A DNA stretch of 26,853 bases from JBDRNO01 sp043811005 (GTDB lineage Bacteria > Bacteroidota > Bacteroidia > NORP154): NCBI GenBank assembly GCA_043811005.1, contig JBDRNO010000091.1:1-26853 (forward strand), given 5' to 3'. The notes beneath the pieces were generated by a model, which did not search any database, was not told the DNA's origin, and was given only the letters and a program-made list of their open reading frames with translations. The position numbers and the translations under genes were made by a program. This document shows, piece by piece, positions 7,709 through 14,495 of this stretch (positions are counted from its first letter, which is position 1; each line of letters opens with the position of its first letter).

Positions 7709-7790
7709 ATATACCATGTATATACCTATACATCTATACCCTTATACCTTTATACCTCTGTGCCTTTAAACTTCTGTACCTTACCCGTAA
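7709..7790. repeat. Degenerate 8-bp tandem repeat upstream of lpxB
   Basis: The spacer before lpxB consists largely of octamers close to TYTATACC. Examples are CCTATACA (7725), TCTATACC (7733), CTTATACC (7741), TTTATACC (7749), TCTGTGCC (7757), TTTAAACT (7765) and TCTGTACC (7773). Divergence increases to both sides. The array lies 28 bp upstream of the lpxB start codon. No gene was seen in 7644-7817. Confidence 0.75.
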
Positions 7791-7817
7791 ATTTAGCATT
7801 AACTCAACAATTTTAGC

Positions 7818-8987
7818 ATGAGATATTACATAATATCCGGTGAAGCTTCAGGAGACTTGCACGGTTCCAATTTGATGAAAGAGATCAAGCTACTTGATAG
7901 TGATGCTGTGTTCAGGTGCTGGGGAGGGGATTTAATGCAACAACAGCTAGGAAACCAAAAGGAATCATCAGGCGTGCTGGTTAAGCATTACCGGGAATTG
8001 GCATTTATGGGTTTTGGAGAGGTGCTTCTCAATATCAGAACTATATTAAGAAATATCAATTTCTGCAAAAAGGATATTAACGAATTCCAACCCCATGCTC
8101 TAATCCTTATTGATTATCCGGGTTTCAATTTGAGAATAGCCAAATATGTTAAGAAACCGGGGTTATCCCGCTTTAGCGGAAAAATTTTTTACTACATATC
8201 ACCCCAGGTTTGGGCGTGGAAACAATCAAGGGTAAGCCAGATCAAACGCGTGGTTGACAAAATGTTTGTCATCCTTCCTTTTGAAAAAGAATTCTACAAA
8301 CGATTTGATTATGATGTTGACTTTGTCGGCCATCCCTTGCTTGATGCTATTGAGGAAAATAAGACCGGTGCGTCCGCCAGCTGGCGGACTGCACCGGTCT
8401 CTACTGATAAAGAGATAATAGCCATACTCCCTGGCAGCAGGAAGCAGGAGATCAAACAAATGCTGCCGGTTATGTTGAACATCAGAAAGCACTATAATGA
8501 TCATCAATTTGTAATTGCCGGTACAACTTCTGTTCCCGATAAATATTACAAACAATTTACTGCCGGTACTGATGTGAAAATAGTTTATGATCAAACATAC
8601 GATTTACTACGTCATTCTATGGCAGCATTGGTTACTTCAGGTACTGCAACCCTTGAAACCGCCTTGATCGGGGTGCCTGAGGTAGTATGTTACAAGGGTT
8701 CTCCTTTTTCTTATTTCATTGCAAAAAGGTTGGTTAAAACCAAGTATATCTCCCTGGTAAATATAATAATGAATAAAAAGATCGTCACCGAACTTATCCA
8801 GGAAAAATTTAATGCGGGTAATTTAAAGATGGAATTGGATAAAATCCTTCCACGGCAAGTTCATGACAGTTCTGACAATGGCATTAGAAACAAAATGATT
8901 AAAAATTTCATAGTTTTGAAACAAAAATTAGGAGAGAAAGGAGCTTCTAAAAAAGCTGCTGAATTGATGTTAAAATACTTAAAATGA
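7818..8987 (+). CDS. lpxB: Lipid-A-disaccharide synthase, with palindrome-derived insertions
   Basis: LpxB (389 residues) is a peripheral inner-membrane glycosyltransferase (GT19) that joins UDP-2,3-diacylglucosamine and lipid X to form the lipid A disaccharide. Family landmarks are SGEASGDLHGSNL (7-19), ILIDYPGFNLRIAKY (96-110), YYISPQVWAWKQSRV (125-139), DFVGHPLLDAI (168-178), ILPGSRKQEI (203-212) and TSGTATLETALIGVPEVV. Two places carry extra residues encoded by palindromic DNA: LSRFSG near residues 116-121 and KTGASASWRTAPVS at 182-195. Both keep the frame and lie in linkers between conserved motifs, so the enzyme is probably still active; LpxB is normally essential in lipid-A-producing cells. 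The stop codon overlaps an ATG (ATGA) that opens a 37-codon frame. Confidence 0.95.
   Translation: MRYYIISGEASGDLHGSNLMKEIKLLDSDAVFRCWGGDLMQQQLGNQKESSGVLVKHYRELAFMGFGEVLLNIRTILRNINFCKKDINEFQPHALILIDYPGFNLRIAKYVKKPGLSRFSGKIFYYISPQVWAWKQSRVSQIKRVVDKMFVILPFEKEFYKRFDYDVDFVGHPLLDAIEENKTGASASWRTAPVSTDKEIIAILPGSRKQEIKQMLPVMLNIRKHYNDHQFVIAGTTSVPDKYYKQFTAGTDVKIVYDQTYDLLRHSMAALVTSGTATLETALIGVPEVVCYKGSPFSYFIAKRLVKTKYISLVNIIMNKKIVTELIQEKFNAGNLKMELDKILPRQVHDSSDNGIRNKMIKNFIVLKQKLGEKGASKKAAELMLKYLK
8166..8181. repeat. Short palindrome inside lpxB
   Basis: CCGCT TT AGCGG (8168-8179) is a perfect 12-base palindrome located exactly where the protein gains the extra residues LSRFSG compared with the usual transition from the AKKxG segment to the KVFYYISPQ segment. 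It could be a worn copy of a longer dispersed palindrome. Confidence 0.5.
8362..8400. repeat. 39-bp palindromic element inserted in frame in lpxB
   Basis: The arms AGACCGGTGCGTCCGCCAG (8362-8380) and CTGGCGGACTGCACCGGTCT (8381-8400) are reverse complements apart from one extra T in the right arm. The element is far more GC-rich than its surroundings. It encodes KTGASASWRTAPVS between two conserved LpxB motifs, and 39 bp preserves the frame. The core resembles a degenerate sequence at 22203-22218. Confidence 0.85.
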
Positions 8988-9097
8988 ATAAAAATACCCA
9001 ACTACTCCCCTACCCCGATTTTCACGACAAAAAATGGGATGTTAGATATTGGATAGTCATTCGGTGGTCATTCTTAATTCATCATTTTAGCAGATGA
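8984..9097 (+). CDS. Possible 37-residue ORF overlapping the lpxB stop
   Basis: The lpxB stop is part of an ATGA overlap. The ATG at 8984-8986 opens a frame of 37 codons that begins MNKNTQLLPYPDFHDKKW and ends HHFSR at TGA 9095-9097. The overlap suggests translational coupling, but the second half covers an imperfect 11-bp repeat (GTCATTCGGTGGTCATTC), so it may be chance or the remnant of a longer gene. No family is recognised. Confidence 0.2.
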   Translation: MNKNTQLLPYPDFHDKKWDVRYWIVIRWSFLIHHFSR

Positions 9098-9137
9098 TAG
9101 CCGCTACTCTAAAATTCATCAATTGAGCAATATATCA

Positions 9138-10439
9138 ATGAAGCTATTACTCTTTTTCTTTTCATCCTGCGTACTGTTACTGACTACTGCCAACTGTTTT
9201 ATCAAAGCTGCCACCATTGACATTGGCATCACTAATAATTTTAAAGTCACTACCCTTATCATTACTCCTCAAAATGGCGATTATGATATCGTGGCTTACG
9301 GAAACCAATTGATTAAATTAAAGAGTCATGACCTCGTTCAACTTACCATTGAAGATAGTTTAGTGAGAATCAGGAATCTTGACCGTGAATTGGGAAGTTA
9401 CCGTAACCTGGATTTTATTGCAAATGGGGGGAATTGCAGTTTCCTGGTAAAATTTCTTGATATCAAAGCCAATTATCCTCTGGATGATGCGCAAGCGGTT
9501 GATATATCGTATAATAAACAAAATATTTATGATGATAATTTGTCAGTATCTGTAAATAACAATATTCTTAAGATCATAAATAAAATTGATCTGGATAAAT
9601 ATGTTGCAGGAGTGGTTAAATCAGAAGTGGGTATAAAGCAAACAATTGAGCTATATAAAATACATTCAATAATTTGCAGAACTTATGCTTTAAGTCATAC
9701 GAGAAGACATGAAGAAGAAGGATTTGAATTGTGCGATAATGTTCACTGCCAGGTTTATGAAGGGAAATGCTGTAATGATTACTCCATGTCAACCCTTTAT
9801 AAATCGGGACAAGATGATCAGGATAAGATTGTAACTTCTTCACCTTCTGATCAGCAGGGAAGTACAGCCAATATATTAAAAGCAGCATTATCCACAAGCG
9901 GAATTGTTATTGTTGATGCAAACATGGAACTGATAACCGCTTCCTATCATTCGAATTGCGGTGGGCAGACTGTAAATTCCGAAGATGTATGGTCGCTGCC
10001 CAAGCCCTATTTAAAGTCTGTCAGGGATACATTTTGCCTCAATCAACGTAATGCACAGTGGGAAGCAAAAATACCAACAGATACCTGGATACAATACTTA
10101 TCCCGGAAATACAACTATCCAATTGAGGATGGCACTTGTTATAATTATGCAATAAGCTATACACAGGAAGAAAGAGAAACATGGTTTAATGACAATCCCG
10201 AAATTCACCTGAAAGACCTTCGTTCCGACTGGAAATTAAAATCAACTTATTTCACTATTGTACCGAAAAGAAAATCCCTTACTTTTAAAGGGAGAGGATA
10301 TGGTCATGGAGTTGGATTATGCCAGGAAGGTGCAATGCGGATGGCAGAAATAGGATATTCTTATGAAAACATTCTCCATTTTTATTATACAGATGTTTAC
10401 CTTGTAAGTATTAATGCTATACGGACTTTGCTTAAATAA
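9138..10439 (+). CDS. Secreted SpoIID/LytB domain protein
   Basis: This is a 433-residue exported protein with a SpoIID/LytB domain. In sporulating bacteria SpoIID is a lytic transglycosylase acting on peptidoglycan stripped of its stem peptides. Non-spore-formers, including Bacteroidota, carry related LytB-type proteins of less certain role. ATG 9138 is preferred to an in-frame TTG at 9123 because it places a clean signal peptide first (MKLLLFFFSSCVLLLTTANC). Domain landmarks are YVAGVVKSEVG, whose glutamate matches the catalytic Glu of SpoIID, the central SYHSNCGGQTVNSEDVW, and the C-terminal GRGYGHGVGLCQEGA followed by GYSYENILHFYYTDV. An acidic, Cys-rich insert (ELCDNVHCQVYEGKCC) precedes the middle motif. 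It is convergent with nqrF. Confidence 0.9.
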   Translation: MKLLLFFFSSCVLLLTTANCFIKAATIDIGITNNFKVTTLIITPQNGDYDIVAYGNQLIKLKSHDLVQLTIEDSLVRIRNLDRELGSYRNLDFIANGGNCSFLVKFLDIKANYPLDDAQAVDISYNKQNIYDDNLSVSVNNNILKIINKIDLDKYVAGVVKSEVGIKQTIELYKIHSIICRTYALSHTRRHEEEGFELCDNVHCQVYEGKCCNDYSMSTLYKSGQDDQDKIVTSSPSDQQGSTANILKAALSTSGIVIVDANMELITASYHSNCGGQTVNSEDVWSLPKPYLKSVRDTFCLNQRNAQWEAKIPTDTWIQYLSRKYNYPIEDGTCYNYAISYTQEERETWFNDNPEIHLKDLRSDWKLKSTYFTIVPKRKSLTFKGRGYGHGVGLCQEGAMRMAEIGYSYENILHFYYTDVYLVSINAIRTLLK

Positions 10440-10450
10440 CGTGAATTCTA

Positions 10451-10467
10451 TAAATCTTCGAGATTTA
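10451..10467. terminator. Hairpin between convergent spoIID-like gene and nqrF
   Basis: TAAATCT, loop TCG, AGATTTA forms a perfect 7-bp stem in the 39-bp spacer between two convergent genes. It could end transcription from either side. The stem is AT-rich and lacks a strong U-run, so the terminator call is tentative. Confidence 0.35.
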
Positions 10468-10478
10468 GTAAATCTTAA

Positions 10479-11732
10479 TTAAAACTCATCCAATCGTATC
10501 ATTTCTTTTTCAACTCCTAAATCATCAAGCATTTTCAGAACAGCAGAGTTCATGAGTGGTGGGCCGCACATGTAGTATTCTATTTCTTCGGGTTCGGAAT
10601 GGTTTTTTAAAAGGGTATCATAAACAACCTGGTGGATAAAACCGGTTTCACCTGTCCAATTATCTTCAGGAAGTGGTTCGGATAAAGCAATCGTATATTT
10701 GAAGTTTGGAAATTCCTTCTCAATGGCTCTAAATTGCTCGGTATAGAATAGTTCTCTTAATGAACGCCCGCCATAAAAATAGTTTACTTTCCTGGTTGTT
10801 CTTAATGTATGGAACAAATGAAAGATATGAGAACGCATTGGAGCCATACCGGCACCCCCACCGATAAATACTATTTCCCTGTCAGTATCCTGCATAAAAA
10901 ACTCACCATAAGGCCCTGAGACAATTACTTTATCGCCCGGCTTACGGGAAAATATATAAGAAGAACAGATACCGGGGTTCACATCCATGAATTTATTCTT
11001 CTCCCTATCCCAAGGTGGTGTGGCAATACGGATATTCAACATTACCCTGCTACCTTCAGCAGGATGATTAGCCATGGAATATGCCCTGGAAATAGGTTCA
11101 TCGTTCTTCATCTTAAGATCCCAAACTCCAGAACTGTCATAATCTTCTCTATACTGATCATCAATTTTATATATATCCGTCTTAAAATCAATTTCACATT
11201 CAGGTACATCAATCTGTATATAACCTCCCGCCTTAAAATTTACTGTTTCTCCTTCAGGTAAATTTACTGCAAATTCTTTAATGTATGTTGCTACATTGTC
11301 ATTTGAAACAACCTCACATTCCCATTTCCTAATTCCAAACACCTCTTCGGGAATTGTGATTTCCATATCCTGCTTGACTTTTACCTGGCACCCCATTCTC
11401 CATTTTTCCTGAATTTCCTTTCTCTTAAAATAGGGTTTTTCTGTTGGCAGTATCTCACCTCCGCCTTCCAATACCTGGCATTTGCACATTGCACATGTTC
11501 CGCCACCACCACAAGCAGAGGGAAGGAATATCTTACTATTTCCAAGGGTTGTTAGCAGTGTGTCTCCGGCATTAACTTCAAGTATTTTTTCGCCATTAAT
11601 AGTCACCTTTACCAAACCTGATGGGATTAATTTTGCTTTAGCATACAGGATCAATATTATTAATAAAAGAAGAAATATCAGGAATACTATGATACTTGAA
11701 ACAATCGTTATGGTGGCTGATAATATTAACAT
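10479..11732 (-). CDS. nqrF: Na+-translocating NADH:quinone reductase subunit F
   Basis: NqrF (417 residues) is the NADH-oxidising subunit that passes electrons through FAD and a [2Fe-2S] cluster into the rest of Na+-NQR. An N-terminal membrane anchor occupies residues 6-30. A plant-type ferredoxin domain follows, with cluster ligands Cys74, Cys80, Cys83 and Cys115 (SACGGGGTCAMC ... RMGCQVK). The ferredoxin-reductase module has the FAD motif RAYSMANHP, the NADH-binding GGGAGMAPMRSH and the C-terminal YYMCGPPLMNSAV. All expected residues are present. It is the last gene of the nqr operon, 60 bp downstream of nqrE, and ends in the convergent spacer with the SpoIID-domain gene. Confidence 0.97.
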   Translation of the reverse strand: MLILSATITIVSSIIVFLIFLLLLIILILYAKAKLIPSGLVKVTINGEKILEVNAGDTLLTTLGNSKIFLPSACGGGGTCAMCKCQVLEGGGEILPTEKPYFKRKEIQEKWRMGCQVKVKQDMEITIPEEVFGIRKWECEVVSNDNVATYIKEFAVNLPEGETVNFKAGGYIQIDVPECEIDFKTDIYKIDDQYREDYDSSGVWDLKMKNDEPISRAYSMANHPAEGSRVMLNIRIATPPWDREKNKFMDVNPGICSSYIFSRKPGDKVIVSGPYGEFFMQDTDREIVFIGGGAGMAPMRSHIFHLFHTLRTTRKVNYFYGGRSLRELFYTEQFRAIEKEFPNFKYTIALSEPLPEDNWTGETGFIHQVVYDTLLKNHSEPEEIEYYMCGPPLMNSAVLKMLDDLGVEKEMIRLDEF

Positions 11733-11792
11733 CTCATTAATTGTTCAGAAAGTAAAAAATATTATTTTTAATCAATTTACTGAGTTATACTA

Positions 11793-12410
11793 TTACAATT
11801 CAATTCCCATAAAACACATAAAAGCAATACCCATTAAACCTGTTATGATAAATGTAATACCAAGCCCTCTTAATGGAGCTGGAATGTTTGAATAACGAAT
11901 TTTTTCACGAATAGCTGCAATGGCAATTATTGCTAAAAAGAAACCCACACCTGAACCCACGCCAAAAACAGTTGCTTCAGCTATATTGGTATATTGCCTT
12001 TCCTGCATAAACAACGCTCCTCCAAGAATAGCACAGTTTACTGCAATCAGAGGGAGGAAAATACCCAAAGCGCTATATAATGCCGGTGCAAATTTTTCCA
12101 CTACCATCTCAACCAATTGAACCATAGAAGCTATAATTGCAATAAACATAATGAAACTTAAAAAGCTTAGATCCACATCTGCAAAGTCAGAAGAAATCCA
12201 GCTTAAAGCCCCTTCTTTTAATACATGGTTCTCAAGGAGAAAATTAACAGGAACGGTAATTCCCAGTACAAAAATCACAGCAATACCTAACCCCAGAGCT
12301 GTATTTACAGTTCTGGAAACAGCAAGGTATGAACACATCCCAAGAAAATATGCAAAGACCATATTCTCTATGAAGATGCTTTTGATGAATATATTTATTA
12401 ATTCTTGCAT
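11793..12410 (-). CDS. nqrE: Na+-translocating NADH:quinone reductase subunit E
   Basis: NqrE (205 residues) is a six-helix membrane subunit homologous to NqrD and RnfA. In the complex NqrD and NqrE form a pseudo-symmetric pair that holds an intramembrane iron-sulfur centre through paired cysteines. The corresponding residues are Cys26 in YFLGMCSYLAVSR and Cys126 in LIAVNCAILGG. The long hydrophobic helices and the end GITFIITGLMGIAFMCFMGIEL fit the family length (about 200). The gene is normally adjacent to nqrD; here a four-helix-bundle gene bounded by inverted repeats separates them by about 620 bp, which may affect co-translation of the partners. Confidence 0.96.
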   Translation of the reverse strand: MQELINIFIKSIFIENMVFAYFLGMCSYLAVSRTVNTALGLGIAVIFVLGITVPVNFLLENHVLKEGALSWISSDFADVDLSFLSFIMFIAIIASMVQLVEMVVEKFAPALYSALGIFLPLIAVNCAILGGALFMQERQYTNIAEATVFGVGSGVGFFLAIIAIAAIREKIRYSNIPAPLRGLGITFIITGLMGIAFMCFMGIEL

Positions 12411-12438
12411 TTAATATTCTTTTACTTATATATTGAAA

Positions 12439-12969
12439 CCTGATAAATTGATAATGTTATACTATCCGGTTTATCGGGTATCGGATGTCAGTTCTAGGGT
12501 AATCGGGTTGTCGGTTTCTTTGCTGAAAAATTTCTCCAGGTTACCGAAAGTCTGTTTAATTGTTTTGCTAAAGAATGATACTCTTTCTCCAGTGATTTAC
12601 ACTCATCTACAGGTATTTGTTTGAATCGTTTAGATAAAATTATTGCTTTTGAAAAATGAACGCATACTTCATCACTTTCAGCCATAGCCATCTCATAATA
12701 TCTTGCTGCTTCCTTAGGATTTATTTTCTTCGCAAAACCTTCTGCAATAAGTGGTGGAATAGCTTCTCCCGAGTTGATCAATTGAGTTCTTAACTTAAGA
12801 TGGGGGATTTTATAAGCTATATCATACAACCTATCTAAAAGTTCCATTGAAATTTGATAAACACGTAAATCTTTATAAGTCTTAATAGTAGCCATAATGC
12901 ATTATATGTTTTAATAAACTGAAAACCTGAGAACCCGAGAACCGATAACCGACACCTGATAAACTGATA
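12439..12969. mobile_element. IVS-like unit: inverted repeats around a four-helix-bundle gene, inside the nqr operon
   Basis: The arms 12467-12517 and 12916-12966 are 51 bases each and align as an inverted repeat without gaps at about 39 of 51 positions. They bound a 500-bp unit. A second, direct match CCTGATAAAYTGATA (12439-12453 and 12955-12969) sits at the two edges. The left arm covers the last codons and stop of the enclosed four-helix-bundle gene. S23-type proteins of this family are encoded in 23S rRNA intervening sequences, which also have base-pairing ends. Here the host is a protein operon. The status as a mobile unit is inferred from structure only; no transposase is present. Confidence 0.5.
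12494..12895 (-). CDS. Four-helix bundle protein (S23/IVS-encoded protein family)
   Basis: The 133-residue protein shows the TIGR02436 pattern: YKDLRVYQISMELLDRLYDIA as first helix, then the turn with LRTQLINSGEAIPPLIAEGF, then KEAARYYEMAMAESDEVCVHF, and a last helix around CKSLEKEYHSLAKQLNRL. The family is named for proteins encoded within 23S rRNA intervening sequences and includes the Avd accessory proteins of diversity-generating retroelements. These proteins are basic pentameric bundles thought to bind nucleic acid. No reverse transcriptase or template repeat is visible here. The C-terminal residues (about AKKPTTRLP) are encoded by the left inverted repeat, so the tail belongs to the element. 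The gene is unrelated to Nqr function and interrupts the nqrD-nqrE order. Confidence 0.88.
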   Translation of the reverse strand: MATIKTYKDLRVYQISMELLDRLYDIAYKIPHLKLRTQLINSGEAIPPLIAEGFAKKINPKEAARYYEMAMAESDEVCVHFSKAIILSKRFKQIPVDECKSLEKEYHSLAKQLNRLSVTWRNFSAKKPTTRLP

Positions 12970-13031
12970 TTATCTAAAAAAAATCTGTGTTCTCTTTGTT
13001 AAAAATCTATTCGCTTTATTATATACTAAAA

Positions 13032-13727
13032 TCAATTTTCTTCAAATAGTTTCGTATTCCTGCTTCTCTGAACCCAGATAATAATACCTACCACTATCAG
13101 CGCCATTGGAGGTAGTATCATCATGTTATTGTTCATATAGCCGAGATCATAAAACGATTGAGGTATTATTTCAAATCCATATAACTTACCAGAACCAAAC
13201 AATTCTCTAACAACAGATACAATTATCAGTATGATACCATAACCGGCAGCATTCCCGATGCCGTCTAAAAATGCAGGCCACGGTTTGTTACCCAGTGCAA
13301 ATGCCTCCAGGCGGCCCATTATGATACAGTTTGTAATGATCAAACCAACGAAAACCGAAAGGGCTTTGCTAACATCATAAACAAACGCCTTTAATACCTG
13401 GTCCACCAATATCACCAATGCTGCAACCACTGTTAATTGAACGATAATCCTGATCCTGTTGGGTATATAATTTCTCAGTAAAGAGATAATAACATTTCCA
13501 AAAGCCAAAACAGCCATAACAGAAAGGGTCATCACAACTGCTTGCTCTACCTGAACAGTGATAGCCAAAGCGGAACAAATACCCAACACCATGACTGTTA
13601 TAGGGTTAGTATCATCTAATGGTTCTGATAATAGCCGCCTGTTCTTTTTAGAAAACAAAGGTTCCTTCCTCTCCTTAAGTAAGTCGGGCTTTCCCTTTGC
13701 TTCCGTTTGTTCAACCTCTTCCTGCAT
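13032..13727 (-). CDS. nqrD: Na+-translocating NADH:quinone reductase subunit D
   Basis: NqrD (231 residues) is the six-helix membrane partner of NqrE. Cysteines in the two half-helices, Cys51 (MVLGICSALAIT) and Cys134 (LIITNCIIMGRLEAF), match the ligands of the membrane-embedded iron-sulfur centre. The segment GNKPWPAFLDGIGNAAGYG is a family signature. The N-terminal soluble extension of about 35 residues (QEEVEQTEAKGKPDLLKERK) is longer than in the proteobacterial protein and seems a lineage feature. The gene starts 21 bp after the nqrC stop. Downstream it is separated from nqrE by the inverted-repeat unit. Confidence 0.96.
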   Translation of the reverse strand: MQEEVEQTEAKGKPDLLKERKEPLFSKKNRRLLSEPLDDTNPITVMVLGICSALAITVQVEQAVVMTLSVMAVLAFGNVIISLLRNYIPNRIRIIVQLTVVAALVILVDQVLKAFVYDVSKALSVFVGLIITNCIIMGRLEAFALGNKPWPAFLDGIGNAAGYGIILIIVSVVRELFGSGKLYGFEIIPQSFYDLGYMNNNMMILPPMALIVVGIIIWVQRSRNTKLFEEN

Positions 13728-13748
13728 GTCGTTACTCGTTATTTGTTA

Positions 13749-14492
13749 TCAGTTATTTTGCATTTTCTTTAAATAGGGTACATATACTTTAAATGTTCTT
13801 TCTATCATTTCCGATACAGCATTACTCGTAATAGTTCCTCCTGTAATAGCATCAACACCATGCATGTCGTTCTTGTCTGCTCCTCCTTTAACAATTTTAA
13901 CAGAAACAAATTCATCGCTCTCATCAAATATCCGCTCACCCCTGAAAGGCAACTGGAACCAACCTTGATTGATCTCGGAACCCAGTCCCGGTGTTTCGCT
14001 TTTATGGTCAAAAGTTGCACCATAAACAGTATTAAAATCATCCGTTATAGAAATAAAACCCCAGATTGGACCCCATAAACCTTTACCAACCATTGGAACA
14101 ACGTAATAATCTTTACCATCCTTTTCACAAATATACAAAGGATAATTTCTTTCATCTGAAGTCACAGACTTATATTCTTTGAGAGCATCTATATTGAAGC
14201 CGTCATTTTTATCATTCTCATCAACAGTACCTGTTTTCTCAGATATTATTTTGGCTTTATAATTCAATACCAATCGTTGTTTTACATATTTTTCAAATTC
14301 TATTGGAGAATCTTTTCTTGAGCACTCTACACGAATTGCTTTAAGGATATTCTGCATCTTCTCCTGCTTTTCATTCAATTTCTGGAACGGTTTTAAGCTA
14401 ATAGCAGCTACCGATAGCAAAGTAGCTACTACCACTACCATTACAGAAGCGAATCCAAATGTAAAAATGTTACCTTCCTTGTTTATTTTCAT
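13749..14492 (-). CDS. nqrC: Na+-translocating NADH:quinone reductase subunit C
   Basis: NqrC (247 residues) carries a covalently attached FMN on the outer face of the membrane. One N-terminal membrane helix (about 10-32) is followed by a periplasmic FMN-binding domain. The flavinylation motif reads HGVDAITGGTITSNAV (about 211-226), placing the FMN on Thr220. The usual SGAT is TGGT here, a conservative variant. Attachment requires the flavin transferase ApbE, which is not encoded in this window. GLWGPIWGFISI (138-149) and TPGLGSEI (167-174) are further family signatures. The start lies 3 bp after the nqrB stop, so translation is probably coupled. Confidence 0.96.
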   Translation of the reverse strand: MKINKEGNIFTFGFASVMVVVVATLLSVAAISLKPFQKLNEKQEKMQNILKAIRVECSRKDSPIEFEKYVKQRLVLNYKAKIISEKTGTVDENDKNDGFNIDALKEYKSVTSDERNYPLYICEKDGKDYYVVPMVGKGLWGPIWGFISITDDFNTVYGATFDHKSETPGLGSEINQGWFQLPFRGERIFDESDEFVSVKIVKGGADKNDMHGVDAITGGTITSNAVSEMIERTFKVYVPYLKKMQNN

Positions 14493-14495
14493 TAT

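Noticed and set aside
7709..7790. Octamer array as a CRISPR array
   Set aside because: Units are 8 bp, contiguous and without spacers, and there are no cas genes.
9123..9125. TTG start for the SpoIID-domain protein
   Set aside because: ATG 9138 is five codons downstream and gives a standard signal peptide.
11482..11895. Open frame of 137 codons on the plus strand across the nqrE/nqrF junction
   Set aside because: It is antisense to the conserved ends of two nqr genes, with no recognisable domain.
12494..12895. Four-helix-bundle gene as the accessory (Avd) gene of a diversity-generating retroelement
   Set aside because: No reverse transcriptase, template repeat or variable repeat with adenine-biased changes is visible in the window.
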